28,381 bases of DNA from Christensenella sp. UBA7102 (GTDB lineage Bacteria; Bacillota; Clostridia; Christensenellales; UBA1750). The notes under the pieces are model-generated. The model was not told the DNA's origin. It worked only from the letters and a program-made list of their open reading frames with translations, and made no database searches. The stretch spans positions 1-28,381 of the forward strand of contig DKYK01000044.1 in assembly GCA_002492415.1 (NCBI GenBank). Direction: 5' to 3'. Of this stretch, positions 1-7,488 are shown one piece after another; position 1 is the stretch's first letter; each line of letters opens with the position of its first letter. The translations under genes and the position numbers were made by a program.

Positions 1-1
1 T

Positions 2-286
2 GGCACCTACGATGGTCTGGGCCGTACCGGCAAAGCGCTGGAAGCTACCGAGAATCCCGGCATCTACGATGGTCTGGGCCGCACCGGCAAAGCGCTGGAA
101 GCTACCGAGAATCCCGGCACCTATGATGGTCTGGGCCGTACCGGCGAAGCGCTGGAAGCTACCGAAAACCCCGGCACCTATGATGGTCTGGGCCGCAACG
201 GCAAGGCGCTGGAAGCTACCGAGAATCCTGGTTCCTATAACGGCCTGGGTCGCGATGGTGACGCGCTGCCTGAGTCCGAGAAGATC
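2..286 (+). repeat. 57-bp tandem repeat array (5 units)
   Basis: Units at 2-58, 59-115, 116-172, 173-229 and 230-286. Units 1 to 4 differ at only a few positions, for example gtc/gcc variants around the Arg-Thr codons and aaa/gaa/aag at the Lys/Glu codon. Unit 5 has diverged more. The period is a multiple of three, so the frame is kept and the other plus-strand frames also stay open through the array. Near-identity at the DNA level suggests recent expansion or gene conversion. The array probably continues to the left of the window. Confidence 0.95.
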
Positions 287-367
287 GGCACCTGGGATGG
301 TTTCCACGTCTTCACTCCTGCCGATTGCGATGACAAGCCTGCTGCCGACATCGACGGTCTTGCTTAA
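2..367 (+). CDS. 3' end of a tandem-repeat protein (partial)
   Basis: The reading frame enters from the left edge and stops at TAA 365-367, so only the C-terminal 121 residues are visible. It is built of five 19-residue repeats with consensus GTYDGLGRTGKALEATENP. The first four are almost identical and the fifth is diverged. A sixth, partial unit (TWDGF) leads into an acidic tail ending DIDGLA. There is no cysteine in the repeats and one in the tail, and no membrane segment is seen. I do not recognise the family. The YDGLGR core superficially recalls YD/RHS repeats, but the spacing differs and the array is far more uniform. It could be a surface or spore-coat repeat protein or, much less surely, a multi-core peptide precursor. 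The start and N-terminus lie outside the window, so localisation cannot be judged. It is followed by a hairpin terminator. Confidence 0.8.
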   Translation, partial: GTYDGLGRTGKALEATENPGIYDGLGRTGKALEATENPGTYDGLGRTGEALEATENPGTYDGLGRNGKALEATENPGSYNGLGRDGDALPESEKIGTWDGFHVFTPADCDDKPAADIDGLA

Positions 368-387
368 TATCGATTCAGAGGTTTCTT

Positions 388-419
388 CCCCTCGAGCCGT
401 ATAGGCGCGAGGGGATTTT
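388..419 (+). terminator. Intrinsic terminator of the repeat-protein gene
   Basis: A 7-bp stem CCCCTCG (388-394) pairs with CGAGGGG (408-414). An inner GCC/GGC extension (396-398 with 404-406) continues it, and the T-rich run ATTTTGTT follows. It sits 20 nt after the stop codon. Confidence 0.75.
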
Positions 420-460
420 GTTACCCTCGCCTCGTTTCCGACCCTTTTTCCGATTCAACT

Positions 461-518
461 CATAGAAAAAGCGGGCCGTTCAGCGCGCTCCTGCGCCAAA
501 CAGCCCGTTTTTTCTATG
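461..518. terminator. Bidirectional terminator between convergent genes
   Basis: A 16-bp inverted repeat: CATAGAAAAAGCGGGC at 461-476 against GCCCGTTTTTTCTATG at 503-518, with one G-T pair. The A/T-rich outer stem provides a T run in either direction. It lies between the plus-strand repeat gene and the minus-strand PAP2 gene, which stops at 525. Confidence 0.85.
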
Positions 519-524
519 AACTTG

Positions 525-1421
525 CTATGCCTTTCTTCTGCGCATCAGGCGATCAAATCCCCACGGGTATCCCGCCACAATGATCAGCACCGTGAGGAAA
601 TACCGCACCGACTGCATCATCAGCGAGGTACCCAACAGCGGCTTTAGCCCCTCCTTGAACACCAGCGCCACGGCAACGCCTGCCACAAGCTTGACTACCT
701 GTACGCGCAGCGGCGCAGCGGTCTTAAACTTCACATAGCGGCGCTCCAGCCACACGCCCAGCAGCAGCCCTGCCGCGGCGCCGCCCGTCTCAAATACGTT
801 CTTGGCCTGCGACTCGGGCACCACGCCCTGCGCCACCATGAATCCCGTGTAAATCACCATCGCCAGCGCCGACGCCATGCACAGCGCGAAATAGCCTCGT
901 CCATGCCGGGGATGCTTTTCACAGTCGCGGAAAGCGGCATCCACCGCCACGGCCATCACAGCCGACATCGCCATGCCCACGCACACATCCGCCGGGGTAT
1001 GCACACCCAGATACATCCGGCTAAAGCCCACCAGCGCAACGTATGCCGCCGCCAGCACCCACACCCACCACTTCTTGCGGAAGTTCAGCGCCAGCGCAGA
1101 CGCAAGCGACGTGGCGGACGTGGTGTGCCCGCTCGGGAAGGAATACCCCGTCGCGGTGCCCAGCGCCTTCTCGTGCGGATGAATCGCCGCATTCCGCACA
1201 AAGGGCCGCTCCACACGAAAGATCACCTTGGAAAACTGATTGGCGATGCCCCCCGCAAAGTAGGTGAATCCGATGCGCAGCCCCAGGCTCTTGTCGATGC
1301 ACCAATAGCACAGGATCATGGGAACCAGCGCCAACACCTCTTCACCCAACCTCGTGGCCATCAGCATCACGGCGTCCAGCGCCGGGTCGCGGAGCTCCTG
1401 CAGGAACAGCAGGAATTCCAT
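525..1421 (-). CDS. PAP2-family membrane phosphatase
   Basis: A 298-residue integral membrane protein with the complete phosphatidic acid phosphatase type 2 signature: KX6RP (KVIFRVERP), PSGH (SFPSGHTTSA) and SRMYLGVHTPAD, the SRX5HX3D motif. Several hydrophobic helices flank these motifs, and the C-terminal half carries additional membrane segments. Members remove phosphate from lipid phosphates or undecaprenyl pyrophosphate at the membrane; the substrate here cannot be told from sequence. The ATG at 1421 is preceded by GGAGGAGGTGTAGCGC, a strong ribosome binding site. It begins 3 nt after the stop of the radical SAM gene upstream, so the two are almost certainly one operon. The functional link between them is unknown. 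Confidence 0.92.
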   Translation of the reverse strand: MEFLLFLQELRDPALDAVMLMATRLGEEVLALVPMILCYWCIDKSLGLRIGFTYFAGGIANQFSKVIFRVERPFVRNAAIHPHEKALGTATGYSFPSGHTTSATSLASALALNFRKKWWVWVLAAAYVALVGFSRMYLGVHTPADVCVGMAMSAVMAVAVDAAFRDCEKHPRHGRGYFALCMASALAMVIYTGFMVAQGVVPESQAKNVFETGGAAAGLLLGVWLERRYVKFKTAAPLRVQVVKLVAGVAVALVFKEGLKPLLGTSLMMQSVRYFLTVLIIVAGYPWGFDRLMRRRKA

Positions 1422-1424
1422 GCG

Positions 1425-2321
1425 CTACACCTCCTCCGGAGGCAGCACGCCCTCAAGATCGAACTGCGGGATGTACTGCTCGTCCGCGGACTCCAATTCC
1501 TGCATGAATCCGTCCTCGATGGGACTGTTCATCAGGTACTGCGCAACTTCATCGTACTCTTCCTGCATCAGCCGCCGGTTGATTTCCGGGTAACGCACGG
1601 CCTCAGCACAAGGCGTGTACTGCGCCATCAAGCTAAAGAGCACCGTCCCTTTTTCAAAGTGCTCCGCCACGTAGTCAATCACGTCCTTGGCCGCGTCGGT
1701 CTGCCCGGGCAGAATCAGGTGCCGGATGATCACGCCCTTTTTCATCAGTCCGTTTTCGTCGTACTGCACCGGCCCTACCTGCCGCACCATCTCGTCGATG
1801 GCGGCCTTGGCCACAGTAAAGTAATCCGGCGCGGCGGAATACCGGCGTGCGGGCAGCGAGTAGGTGTATTTGAGGTCGGGCAGGTAGATGTCCACGATGC
1901 CGTCCATCATCTTGAGCGCCTCGACGCTGTCGTAGCCGTGGGTATTGTACACCACCGGGATGCGCTTTTGGTACCGCTTGAACGCCTTGGCGATAAAGGG
2001 CACAAAGTGTGTGGGATTGACCAGGTTGATGTTGTGCGCGCCCTTCTCAGTCAGCTCGTCAAATATGTCGCGCAGCCTGTCCACGTCCACGGGCAGCCCC
2101 TTGCGCATGTGGCTGATCTCCCAATTCTGGCAGAAAGCGCAGCGCAGCGAGCAGCCCGAGAAAAAGATGGCGCCCGAACCCTTTTCGCCGCTGATGCACG
2201 GCTCCTCCCACTTGTGCAGCATGACCTTGGCGATGCTGGCGCCCCACCCCATGCTGCAGAAGCCGCGCTCGTTCTCCTCGCGATCCACGCCGCAGCGGTG
2301 GCCGCATAATGTGCAATTCAT
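1425..2321 (-). CDS. Radical SAM protein, PflX/COG1313 type
   Basis: 298 residues. The radical SAM [4Fe-4S] motif CxxxCxxC is at C57, C61 and C64 (GCSLRCAFC). It is preceded by an N-terminal cysteine cluster, C3, C6, C10 and C22, and by the segment HKWEEPCISG, typical of the COG1313 group related to pyruvate formate-lyase activating enzymes. The target is not known for this group; activation of a glycyl-radical enzyme or other peptide chemistry is possible, but no glycyl-radical enzyme is in the window. The reading frame is open further upstream, but ATG 2321 has GGAGGGCTGAAC directly before it and gives the family's usual N-terminus. First gene of a two-gene operon with PAP2. Confidence 0.9.
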   Translation of the reverse strand: MNCTLCGHRCGVDREENERGFCSMGWGASIAKVMLHKWEEPCISGEKGSGAIFFSGCSLRCAFCQNWEISHMRKGLPVDVDRLRDIFDELTEKGAHNINLVNPTHFVPFIAKAFKRYQKRIPVVYNTHGYDSVEALKMMDGIVDIYLPDLKYTYSLPARRYSAAPDYFTVAKAAIDEMVRQVGPVQYDENGLMKKGVIIRHLILPGQTDAAKDVIDYVAEHFEKGTVLFSLMAQYTPCAEAVRYPEINRRLMQEEYDEVAQYLMNSPIEDGFMQELESADEQYIPQFDLEGVLPPEEV

Positions 2322-2355
2322 GTTCAGCCCTCCATAAAAATCGACGATATACATC

Positions 2356-2384
2356 ATTGTACCACACGCCGCGCACAGATACAA
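2356..2384 (-). promoter_or_regulatory. Promoter of the radical SAM - PAP2 operon
   Basis: On the minus strand, TTGTAT (2379-2384), a 17-nt spacer and TACAAT (2356-2361). It lies about 35 nt upstream of the ATG at 2321, between divergent genes. Confidence 0.6.
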
Positions 2385-2461
2385 ACAAAGCTTTGCAAAA
2401 TCTGAGCACGTTGCGCGCTTTAATAGGGTATACACTGGTCATCAGAAAGGAGGGACCCGTC

Positions 2462-2677
2462 ATGTCCGCAAAGAAGAAAAACCTGTTTTCCCGTGAGATC
2501 GCGCTGCTGCACCGCAGAGCGCGCGCCGCCTGCGACGCGCAGGACGACGAAGCCTTCATCAAACTGGTGGGCTGCCTGTGCAAGGTGGCGGAGACACAGA
2601 TCAAAATGGGGTCCGCGCAGCCCGATGCGGTGGAGGTCGTGCTGCGGGGCGATCCGGCCGCGCAGGAGGACGCATGA
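2462..2677 (+). CDS. Small protein preceding terminase; possible small terminase subunit
   Basis: 71 residues, highly charged, starting MSAKKKNLFSREIALLHRRAR. The ATG at 2462 follows AAAGGAGGGA (2446-2455); the longer open frame upstream has no such site. Its TGA overlaps the ATG of the large terminase (ATGA at 2674-2677), so translation is coupled. Position and coupling suggest a terminase small subunit or partner. It is much shorter than usual small terminases, however, and I see no clear helix-turn-helix, so the function is inferred from context only. Confidence 0.7.
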   Translation: MSAKKKNLFSREIALLHRRARAACDAQDDEAFIKLVGCLCKVAETQIKMGSAQPDAVEVVLRGDPAAQEDA

Positions 2678-4041
2678 AGGTGCTGCTGAACTACGCGCCG
2701 ACGCCGCGCCAGCTTGCCTTTCACCGCAGCTGCGAGGATGAAGTGCTCTACGGCGGCGCGGCAGGCGGCGGCAAGTCCTGCGCCGTGGTGATGGACGCGC
2801 TGCTGCGCTGCCTGCGTCATCCGGGCACGGTAGCCTACCTGTTCCGCCGCACCTACCGCGAGTTGGAGGACACGCTCATCGCCGAGGCCATGCGGCGCAT
2901 CCCGCGCCGGCTGTACCGCTATTCCGCCTCCGCGCATGAGATGCTGCTGCTCAACGGCTCGCGCCTGCGCTTCCGCCACTGCCAGCAGGACGCCGATCGC
3001 TTCCAGTACCAAGGCGCGGAGATTCACTGGCTCTACATCGACGAGCTGACGCACTTTTCGCAGACCGTATACGATTTTCTCAAATCGCGGCTGCGCGCGA
3101 GCACGTCCCTGGGCATTCGACCGCTGGTGCGCTGCACCTCCAACCCCGGCGGCGTGGGCCACGGCTGGGTCAAAGCGCGCTTTATCGACCCCGGACCTCC
3201 CGACACCGTGATGGTGGAGCGAATCCGTTCTGAAGACATCGAGGGGCGGCGCACGCTGCGCTATATCCCCGCCCGCGTGCAGGACAACCCCTATCTGAGC
3301 CAGGGCTACCGGCTGGAACTGGCCGCCAAGCCCCCAGCGCTCCGCGACGCGCTGCTCTATGGCCGCTGGGACGCGTTTGAGGGCCAGGTCTTTACCGAGT
3401 GGCGCGACGATCCCGACGGCTACGCGACGGGTCGGAATAGCCACGTCGTATCTCCGTTTGAGGTCCCTCGCTCGTGGCGGCGCTTTCGTTCCTTCGACTT
3501 TGGCTACGCACGGCCGTTTTCGGTGGGCTGGTGGGCGCTGTCCCCCGACGGCGTGCTCTACCGCTATCGGGAGTGGTACGGCTGCACGGGCACGCCCAAT
3601 GTCGGGCTGCGCCTGACGCCCACCGCCATCGCGCAGGGCATCGCGCAGGCTGAGCGCGCGCACGAATCCGGACTGCACATCACGGGCTATGCCGACCCAT
3701 CCATCTGGGACGGTTCGCGCGGGGAGAACATCGCCGAGCAAATGCAGCGCGAGGGCGTCTACTTTTTGCCCGCCGAAAATGCGCGCCTGCCCGGTCTGAT
3801 GCAGGTGCACCGCCGGCTCGCCTTCGACCAAAACGGCTTTAGCTCCGTGCGGGTATTCTCCACCTGCCGCGACTCCATCCGCACGCTGCCCGCGCTGTGC
3901 TACGACCCCCGCCAGTGCGAGGACGTGGACACCGCCGCGGAGGACCACATCTACGACGAATGGCGCTATCTGATGATGGCGCATCCGCTGCCCGAGGCCG
4001 AAAAGCCGCGCCGTCCGCGCATCTATTCTCCGCTGGAGTGA
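2674..4041 (+). CDS. Phage-type terminase large subunit (orphan)
   Basis: 455 residues, a full-length TerL. The N-terminal ATPase has Walker A GGAAGGGKS (residues 27-35), Walker B WLYIDE (119-124) and a coupling motif TSNPGG (155-160). The C-terminal RNase H-like nuclease has plausible catalytic acids at D275 (SFDFGYA), D341 (GYADPS) and D428 (YDEW). In phages this motor cuts and packages DNA into proheads. Here there is no portal, capsid, tail or integrase gene nearby: the flanks are a radical SAM/PAP2 operon and an MBL/epimerase operon. The frame is intact and base composition matches the neighbours, so this is either a remnant not yet decayed or a retained, domesticated gene. It is followed within 20 nt by a terminator. 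Confidence 0.92.
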   Translation: MKVLLNYAPTPRQLAFHRSCEDEVLYGGAAGGGKSCAVVMDALLRCLRHPGTVAYLFRRTYRELEDTLIAEAMRRIPRRLYRYSASAHEMLLLNGSRLRFRHCQQDADRFQYQGAEIHWLYIDELTHFSQTVYDFLKSRLRASTSLGIRPLVRCTSNPGGVGHGWVKARFIDPGPPDTVMVERIRSEDIEGRRTLRYIPARVQDNPYLSQGYRLELAAKPPALRDALLYGRWDAFEGQVFTEWRDDPDGYATGRNSHVVSPFEVPRSWRRFRSFDFGYARPFSVGWWALSPDGVLYRYREWYGCTGTPNVGLRLTPTAIAQGIAQAERAHESGLHITGYADPSIWDGSRGENIAEQMQREGVYFLPAENARLPGLMQVHRRLAFDQNGFSSVRVFSTCRDSIRTLPALCYDPRQCEDVDTAAEDHIYDEWRYLMMAHPLPEAEKPRRPRIYSPLE

Positions 4042-4056
4042 AAATCCCCGACAAAA

Positions 4057-4094
4057 GCCCCTCGCAGCATCCCGTCCCGGTTGCTGCAAGGGGC
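4057..4094. terminator. Hairpin terminator between convergent genes
   Basis: GCCCCT-C-GCAGCA (4057-4069) pairs with TGCTGC-A-AGGGGC (4082-4094). Read on the minus strand the stem is followed by TTTTGTC, so it mainly serves the MBL gene that stops at 4108. On the plus strand the tail CTTCTGTT is weaker. Confidence 0.75.
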
Positions 4095-4107
4095 CTTCTG
4101 TTGCGCT

Positions 4108-4935
4108 TTACGCGTGCTTATAGACGTGCTCCTTATTGTAGGCGATGTAGGCCCTGCCGTAGTTGCCCAGCTTGGCGTGCGCGCGGTCGCCGAATGGATC
4201 CTCCCAGCGGCCGAAGCGGTCGGGATCCTCCAGGATCTGGCCGCACAGCGCGATCATGTCGTCCAGCAGCTCTACGGGCTGGGGCGTCAGGTTGTGCGCC
4301 GGGTAGAGCACGTCGAACTCCCCCTTGCGCGCGGCCAGGCGCGCCAGGCTGTCGCGGAAACACTCGACATTGCCCTGCGGATGCTCGCCCATGAAGATGA
4401 GTGTGGGCGTGCGCACCAGGCTGTCGCCGGTGAACAGAATGCGGCGTTTCTTCTCCAGCAGCACGATGCAGCCGCCGCTGTGTCCGGGAGTGTGGATCAC
4501 TTCCACCTCATGCCCGCCGCCCAGGTCGAACACATAGCCCTCGCGGATGGGCACCAGCTCATAGTCCTTGTAGGGCGCGCTGTCCGCAGCGGTATAGCCC
4601 GGGCCGCCGGAAGGGCCGTTCTCCTTGACGCGCCGGTTGACCTCCATCGTGGGTTCGTAGTCGTTTTCGTGGATGTACACGCGGTCAAACAGGAAATTGC
4701 CCAGCGTGTGGTCCCCGTGGAAGTGAGTATCCACCACGGTCAGCGGCTTGCCCGGCGCGAGGAACTCGCACAGGCCCTTCATATCGCCCACGCCAAAGCC
4801 CGTATCGATGAGCAGCGCCCTGTCCTGTCCTTCCACCAGGTAGCACAGCGTCGAGCAGTGCCCGGGAGACAGCAGCGACCAGACGCCCTTGTCCATCTCG
4901 ATGACTTCCACAAACGGATTGATTTCGTATCTCAT
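4108..4935 (-). CDS. MBL-fold metallo-hydrolase
   Basis: 275 residues with the metallo-beta-lactamase metal site HFHGDH at residues 71-76, a second ligand in HTPGHSGG (H152), D171 in FTGDS and H214 in YPAHN. This is a complete two-metal site. There is no signal peptide, so it is probably cytoplasmic. The family hydrolyses thioesters, lactones or phosphodiesters, and the substrate cannot be assigned here. The ATG at 4935 lies 1 nt after the TGA of the TIM-barrel gene, with GGAGG inside the end of that gene, so the two are translationally coupled and probably act in one pathway, perhaps breakdown of a sugar or lactone (inference). Confidence 0.9.
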   Translation of the reverse strand: MRYEINPFVEVIEMDKGVWSLLSPGHCSTLCYLVEGQDRALLIDTGFGVGDMKGLCEFLAPGKPLTVVDTHFHGDHTLGNFLFDRVYIHENDYEPTMEVNRRVKENGPSGGPGYTAADSAPYKDYELVPIREGYVFDLGGGHEVEVIHTPGHSGGCIVLLEKKRRILFTGDSLVRTPTLIFMGEHPQGNVECFRDSLARLAARKGEFDVLYPAHNLTPQPVELLDDMIALCGQILEDPDRFGRWEDPFGDRAHAKLGNYGRAYIAYNKEHVYKHA

Positions 4936-4936
4936 C

Positions 4937-5794
4937 TCAGATCAACTCCTCCAGATAGCGGATGGATTCCGCCATTTTCTCGAAATGGTCCTGCGTACCC
5001 TCGTGCGGGCCGTATTCCACGGTGACGTAGCCGTCAAAGCCGCGCGCCTTGAGCAAGGGGAGGATCTTGCCGAACTCCACCACGCCCTGCCCGTGCTGCG
5101 CGTTCCACATGCGCCGTCCATCGCAATCCACGTCGCCTGTCGTCGCGCCCTCAGGATACTCAATGTCCTTCAGATGCACGTGCGCCGCGTCGTCCGCCAT
5201 CTTTTCGGCAAACTCCACCGGACTCTCCTTCTGCGCCAGCATGTTGCCGGTGTCCAGCACCAGCCGCAGCCCGGGCGCGCCGTCCAGCAGCATGCGCATG
5301 TCCGCGCTGGTGACCATGGGCAGCAGCGGCGAGGGGAAATCCTCCACCATCACCGTCACGCCGTAGTCCGCAGCGTATTCCACGATGCTGCGCAGCGCAC
5401 GGGTCAGCTTCTCCGCCGCCTGTGCGCGCGACATGCGGGCCAAGTCCTCGGGCACCACATTCTCCACGATCATCAGCCTGTGGGCGCCGTGCGCCAGCGC
5501 CGTGTGCACCGCCTGCTTGCCGCTCTCGATGGCCGCCTGCACGCCCGCCTCGTCCGGATCCGTCATGTGCAGCCAATGGATGTAGTCGGCAATGCGCAGT
5601 CCGGCGCCGCGGCACAGCGCCAGCACCTCCTCGCGCGAGGCAAACTCCGCATCCATGTCCGAAGCGTCGTAGGCCACAAAGCCCGCCGCCCGCGCCCGCG
5701 GAAACATCTCGGCAAAGGTCATCTTTCCCTTCCGCACGTCGTCCAGTATCTGCAGCGACATGAACGTCCACTTCATCTTGGGTTCATTCTGCAT
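4937..5794 (-). CDS. Sugar phosphate isomerase/epimerase-like TIM barrel
   Basis: 285 residues of the xylose isomerase-like / AP endonuclease 2 TIM-barrel family (PF01261). Likely metal and catalytic positions are the glutamate in VMVEDF, the aspartate in LVLDTGN, the histidine in HVHLKD and the terminal glutamate in VTVEYGPHEG. Members interconvert sugars, inositols or hydroxypyruvate; the substrate is unknown. A GTG at 5800 in the same frame is only 2 nt from the AAAGGAGG box, whereas ATG 5794 is well spaced at 8 nt, so I chose 5794. First gene of an operon with the MBL hydrolase and driven by the strong promoter just upstream. Confidence 0.88.
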   Translation of the reverse strand: MQNEPKMKWTFMSLQILDDVRKGKMTFAEMFPRARAAGFVAYDASDMDAEFASREEVLALCRGAGLRIADYIHWLHMTDPDEAGVQAAIESGKQAVHTALAHGAHRLMIVENVVPEDLARMSRAQAAEKLTRALRSIVEYAADYGVTVMVEDFPSPLLPMVTSADMRMLLDGAPGLRLVLDTGNMLAQKESPVEFAEKMADDAAHVHLKDIEYPEGATTGDVDCDGRRMWNAQHGQGVVEFGKILPLLKARGFDGYVTVEYGPHEGTQDHFEKMAESIRYLEELI

Positions 5795-5827
5795 GAGCAC
5801 AACCTCCTTTACCTCAATATAACAATA

Positions 5828-5857
5828 AGTATACGCCTACTTTGTATGGTAAGTCAA
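5828..5857 (-). promoter_or_regulatory. Promoter of the epimerase - MBL operon
   Basis: On the minus strand, TTGACT (5852-5857), an 18-nt spacer and TATACT (5828-5833): close to the sigma-A consensus. It is followed by the ribosome binding site AAAGGAGG and ATG 5794. Confidence 0.8.
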
Positions 5858-5867
5858 CCAATAATGA

Positions 5868-5902
5868 ACAGGCGCGCGGGTGTGACGGTCCCGCGCGCCT
5901 GT
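5868..5902 (-). terminator. GC-rich hairpin after the radical SAM gene
   Basis: Perfect 13-bp inverted repeat ACAGGCGCGCGGG (5868-5880) / CCCGCGCGCCTGT (5890-5902) with a 9-nt loop. On the minus strand the tail TTCATTATT is only moderately T-rich. It separates the radical SAM gene (stop 5962) from the next promoter. Confidence 0.65.
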
Positions 5903-5961
5903 CCGATGAGGAGGATTGTGTATTCCAACTGCCCGGATGCGATCGGGCGGGTTGGCCTGGG

Positions 5962-7326
5962 TTATTTGCATCCACCCTTGCAGGCGGCGCAGTCATGGGT
6001 GCAGGCCCACAGTTCGTCGGCCACGGGCGCCCAGCGCTGGGCGGTATTTACGCACTTGCCGCACAGCGCATCCGCGCTCTCGGGGTGCATCAGGTCGGTG
6101 GAATGCGCGCCCGATTTCTCGACCATCTCCGTCAGTCTGCCGGGGTTGTCCAGCACCGGACAGGGCCGCAGATGATTCTCATTGAAGGGTTGGTTGTCGT
6201 GATAGGCCATGAACAGCGGCGACTGGAAGGCTTCCAGCAACGTTTTTTCCCGGATATTGGAGTCCGCGTAATGGATGAACGCGCACGGCTCGATGTCGCC
6301 GTTTGCGTTGATGTGCAGGTAACGCCGTCCGCCCGCGATGCAGCCCTGAACGTACTCGCCGTCGTTCCAGAAGTCCATCGTAAACAGCGGCTTGGTGCTG
6401 CGGTAGGCGCGGACGCGCTCGTACATCTCCCGGCGCTGCTCAGCCGTTGCCATCAGCTCGGGCACCGCGTCCACGCCCACCGGCATGTAAGTGAAGAACC
6501 AGGCAAACTTCGCGCCCCACGCAACCATGCTGTCGAAGTATTCCTCCGACCCGATGACGTTTACGTTCTTGCTGGTGTAGCAGCAGGACACGCCAAAGGG
6601 CAGCTTTTTCTGCTTCAGCAGCTTCATCGCGTCCATTACGCGGCGATAGGTGCCCTTCCCGCGGCGGAAATCCGTCTCCTCTTCAAAGCCCTCCACAGAG
6701 ATGGCGGGTACGAAGTTCTTCACGCGCAGCATCTCATCGGCGAACGCCTCGTCGATCAGCGTAGCGTTGGTGAAGGCGAGAAATACGCAGTCCGGGTGCA
6801 TCTCGCACAGGCGGATGAGATCCTTTTTCCGCACCAACGGCTCGCCGCCGGAGTAGATGTACAGGTACGTTCCCAGCTTCTTGCCCTGGCGGATGATGGA
6901 ATCCAATTCCTCCAGCGACATGTTGAGCTGGTTGCCGTACTCCGCCGCCCAGCAGCCTGTGCACTTGAGGTTGCAGGCAGAGGTGGGGTCCATCAGGATG
7001 GCCCAGGGGATGTTGCAGCCGTACTGCGCGCGGGCCTTCTCCTGCTGCTCCCAGCCAATGAAACTTACATTGAGTATAAAATTGTTGAACAGCGTCTTGA
7101 GCACCTCGCTGTCGATGTCCGTCCACAGCGAAGCGATCAGCTGATGCCAGTTGGAATCCGGGTCGTGGATGACCTTGCGGAACACGTCGCGCTGCGGCGC
7201 CATCATGTCACCCGCAAAGCGGTCCACCAGATCCATCAACTTGCCCATGTTGGTCTCAGGGTCCTTTTCCAGATATTTGTACGCCTGGTTGAGACCCACC
7301 GCCATGATGCGGTTCTTTACTCCCAT
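5962..7326 (-). CDS. Radical SAM protein with Cys-rich C-terminal domain
   Basis: 454 residues. An N-terminal helical region of about 100 residues precedes the radical SAM core with C118, C122 and C125 (SACNLKCTGCW). Further on are YSGGEP and a SPASM/twitch-like C-terminus rich in cysteines (GCIAGG, EPCAF, RPCPV, ALCGKC, ACTHDCAACKGGC), enough for one or two auxiliary iron-sulphur clusters. Such proteins often modify peptides or proteins, but no obvious precursor peptide lies next to it, so the target is unknown. The ATG at 7326 follows AAAGGAG by 11 nt. It is downstream of a TetR gene in the same direction, across a 162-bp gap that contains inverted repeats. Confidence 0.9.
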   Translation of the reverse strand: MGVKNRIMAVGLNQAYKYLEKDPETNMGKLMDLVDRFAGDMMAPQRDVFRKVIHDPDSNWHQLIASLWTDIDSEVLKTLFNNFILNVSFIGWEQQEKARAQYGCNIPWAILMDPTSACNLKCTGCWAAEYGNQLNMSLEELDSIIRQGKKLGTYLYIYSGGEPLVRKKDLIRLCEMHPDCVFLAFTNATLIDEAFADEMLRVKNFVPAISVEGFEEETDFRRGKGTYRRVMDAMKLLKQKKLPFGVSCCYTSKNVNVIGSEEYFDSMVAWGAKFAWFFTYMPVGVDAVPELMATAEQRREMYERVRAYRSTKPLFTMDFWNDGEYVQGCIAGGRRYLHINANGDIEPCAFIHYADSNIREKTLLEAFQSPLFMAYHDNQPFNENHLRPCPVLDNPGRLTEMVEKSGAHSTDLMHPESADALCGKCVNTAQRWAPVADELWACTHDCAACKGGCK

Positions 7327-7415
7327 AAATCCGTGCTCTCCTTTCGCGCTCCTCGGTTGATGGCATCAGTATACCCGCCCCGGCGCACGCCCGCCATGGT
7401 CAAAAAAGACGCGCC

Positions 7416-7463
7416 GTCCCAAATCCGAACAGCGCGCCATTTTTGTATAAAATTGGGACAAAA
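7416..7463. promoter_or_regulatory. Inverted repeats between TetR gene and radical SAM gene; candidate operator
   Basis: Two overlapping dyads lie here. GTCCCAA (7416-7422) matches TTGGGAC (7453-7459), and TTTTGT (7441-7446) matches ACAAAA (7458-7463) around an 11-nt centre. The second has the size and symmetry of a TetR-family operator. A TATACT hexamer suitable as a -10 lies between here and the ATG at 7326. Binding is inference. Confidence 0.35.
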
Positions 7464-7488
7464 CCGCGAAATTGTCAAAATGCCCGCC

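Noticed and set aside
12..404. A second open frame through the tandem repeats
   Set aside because: The 57-bp period keeps every frame open. This frame begins inside the array, runs past the real stop into the terminator and has an implausible Trp/Arg-rich product.
2059..4089. A 676-codon open frame on the minus strand across the terminase
   Set aside because: It is the antisense shadow of TerL and the radical SAM gene. TerL has clear motifs; this frame has none.
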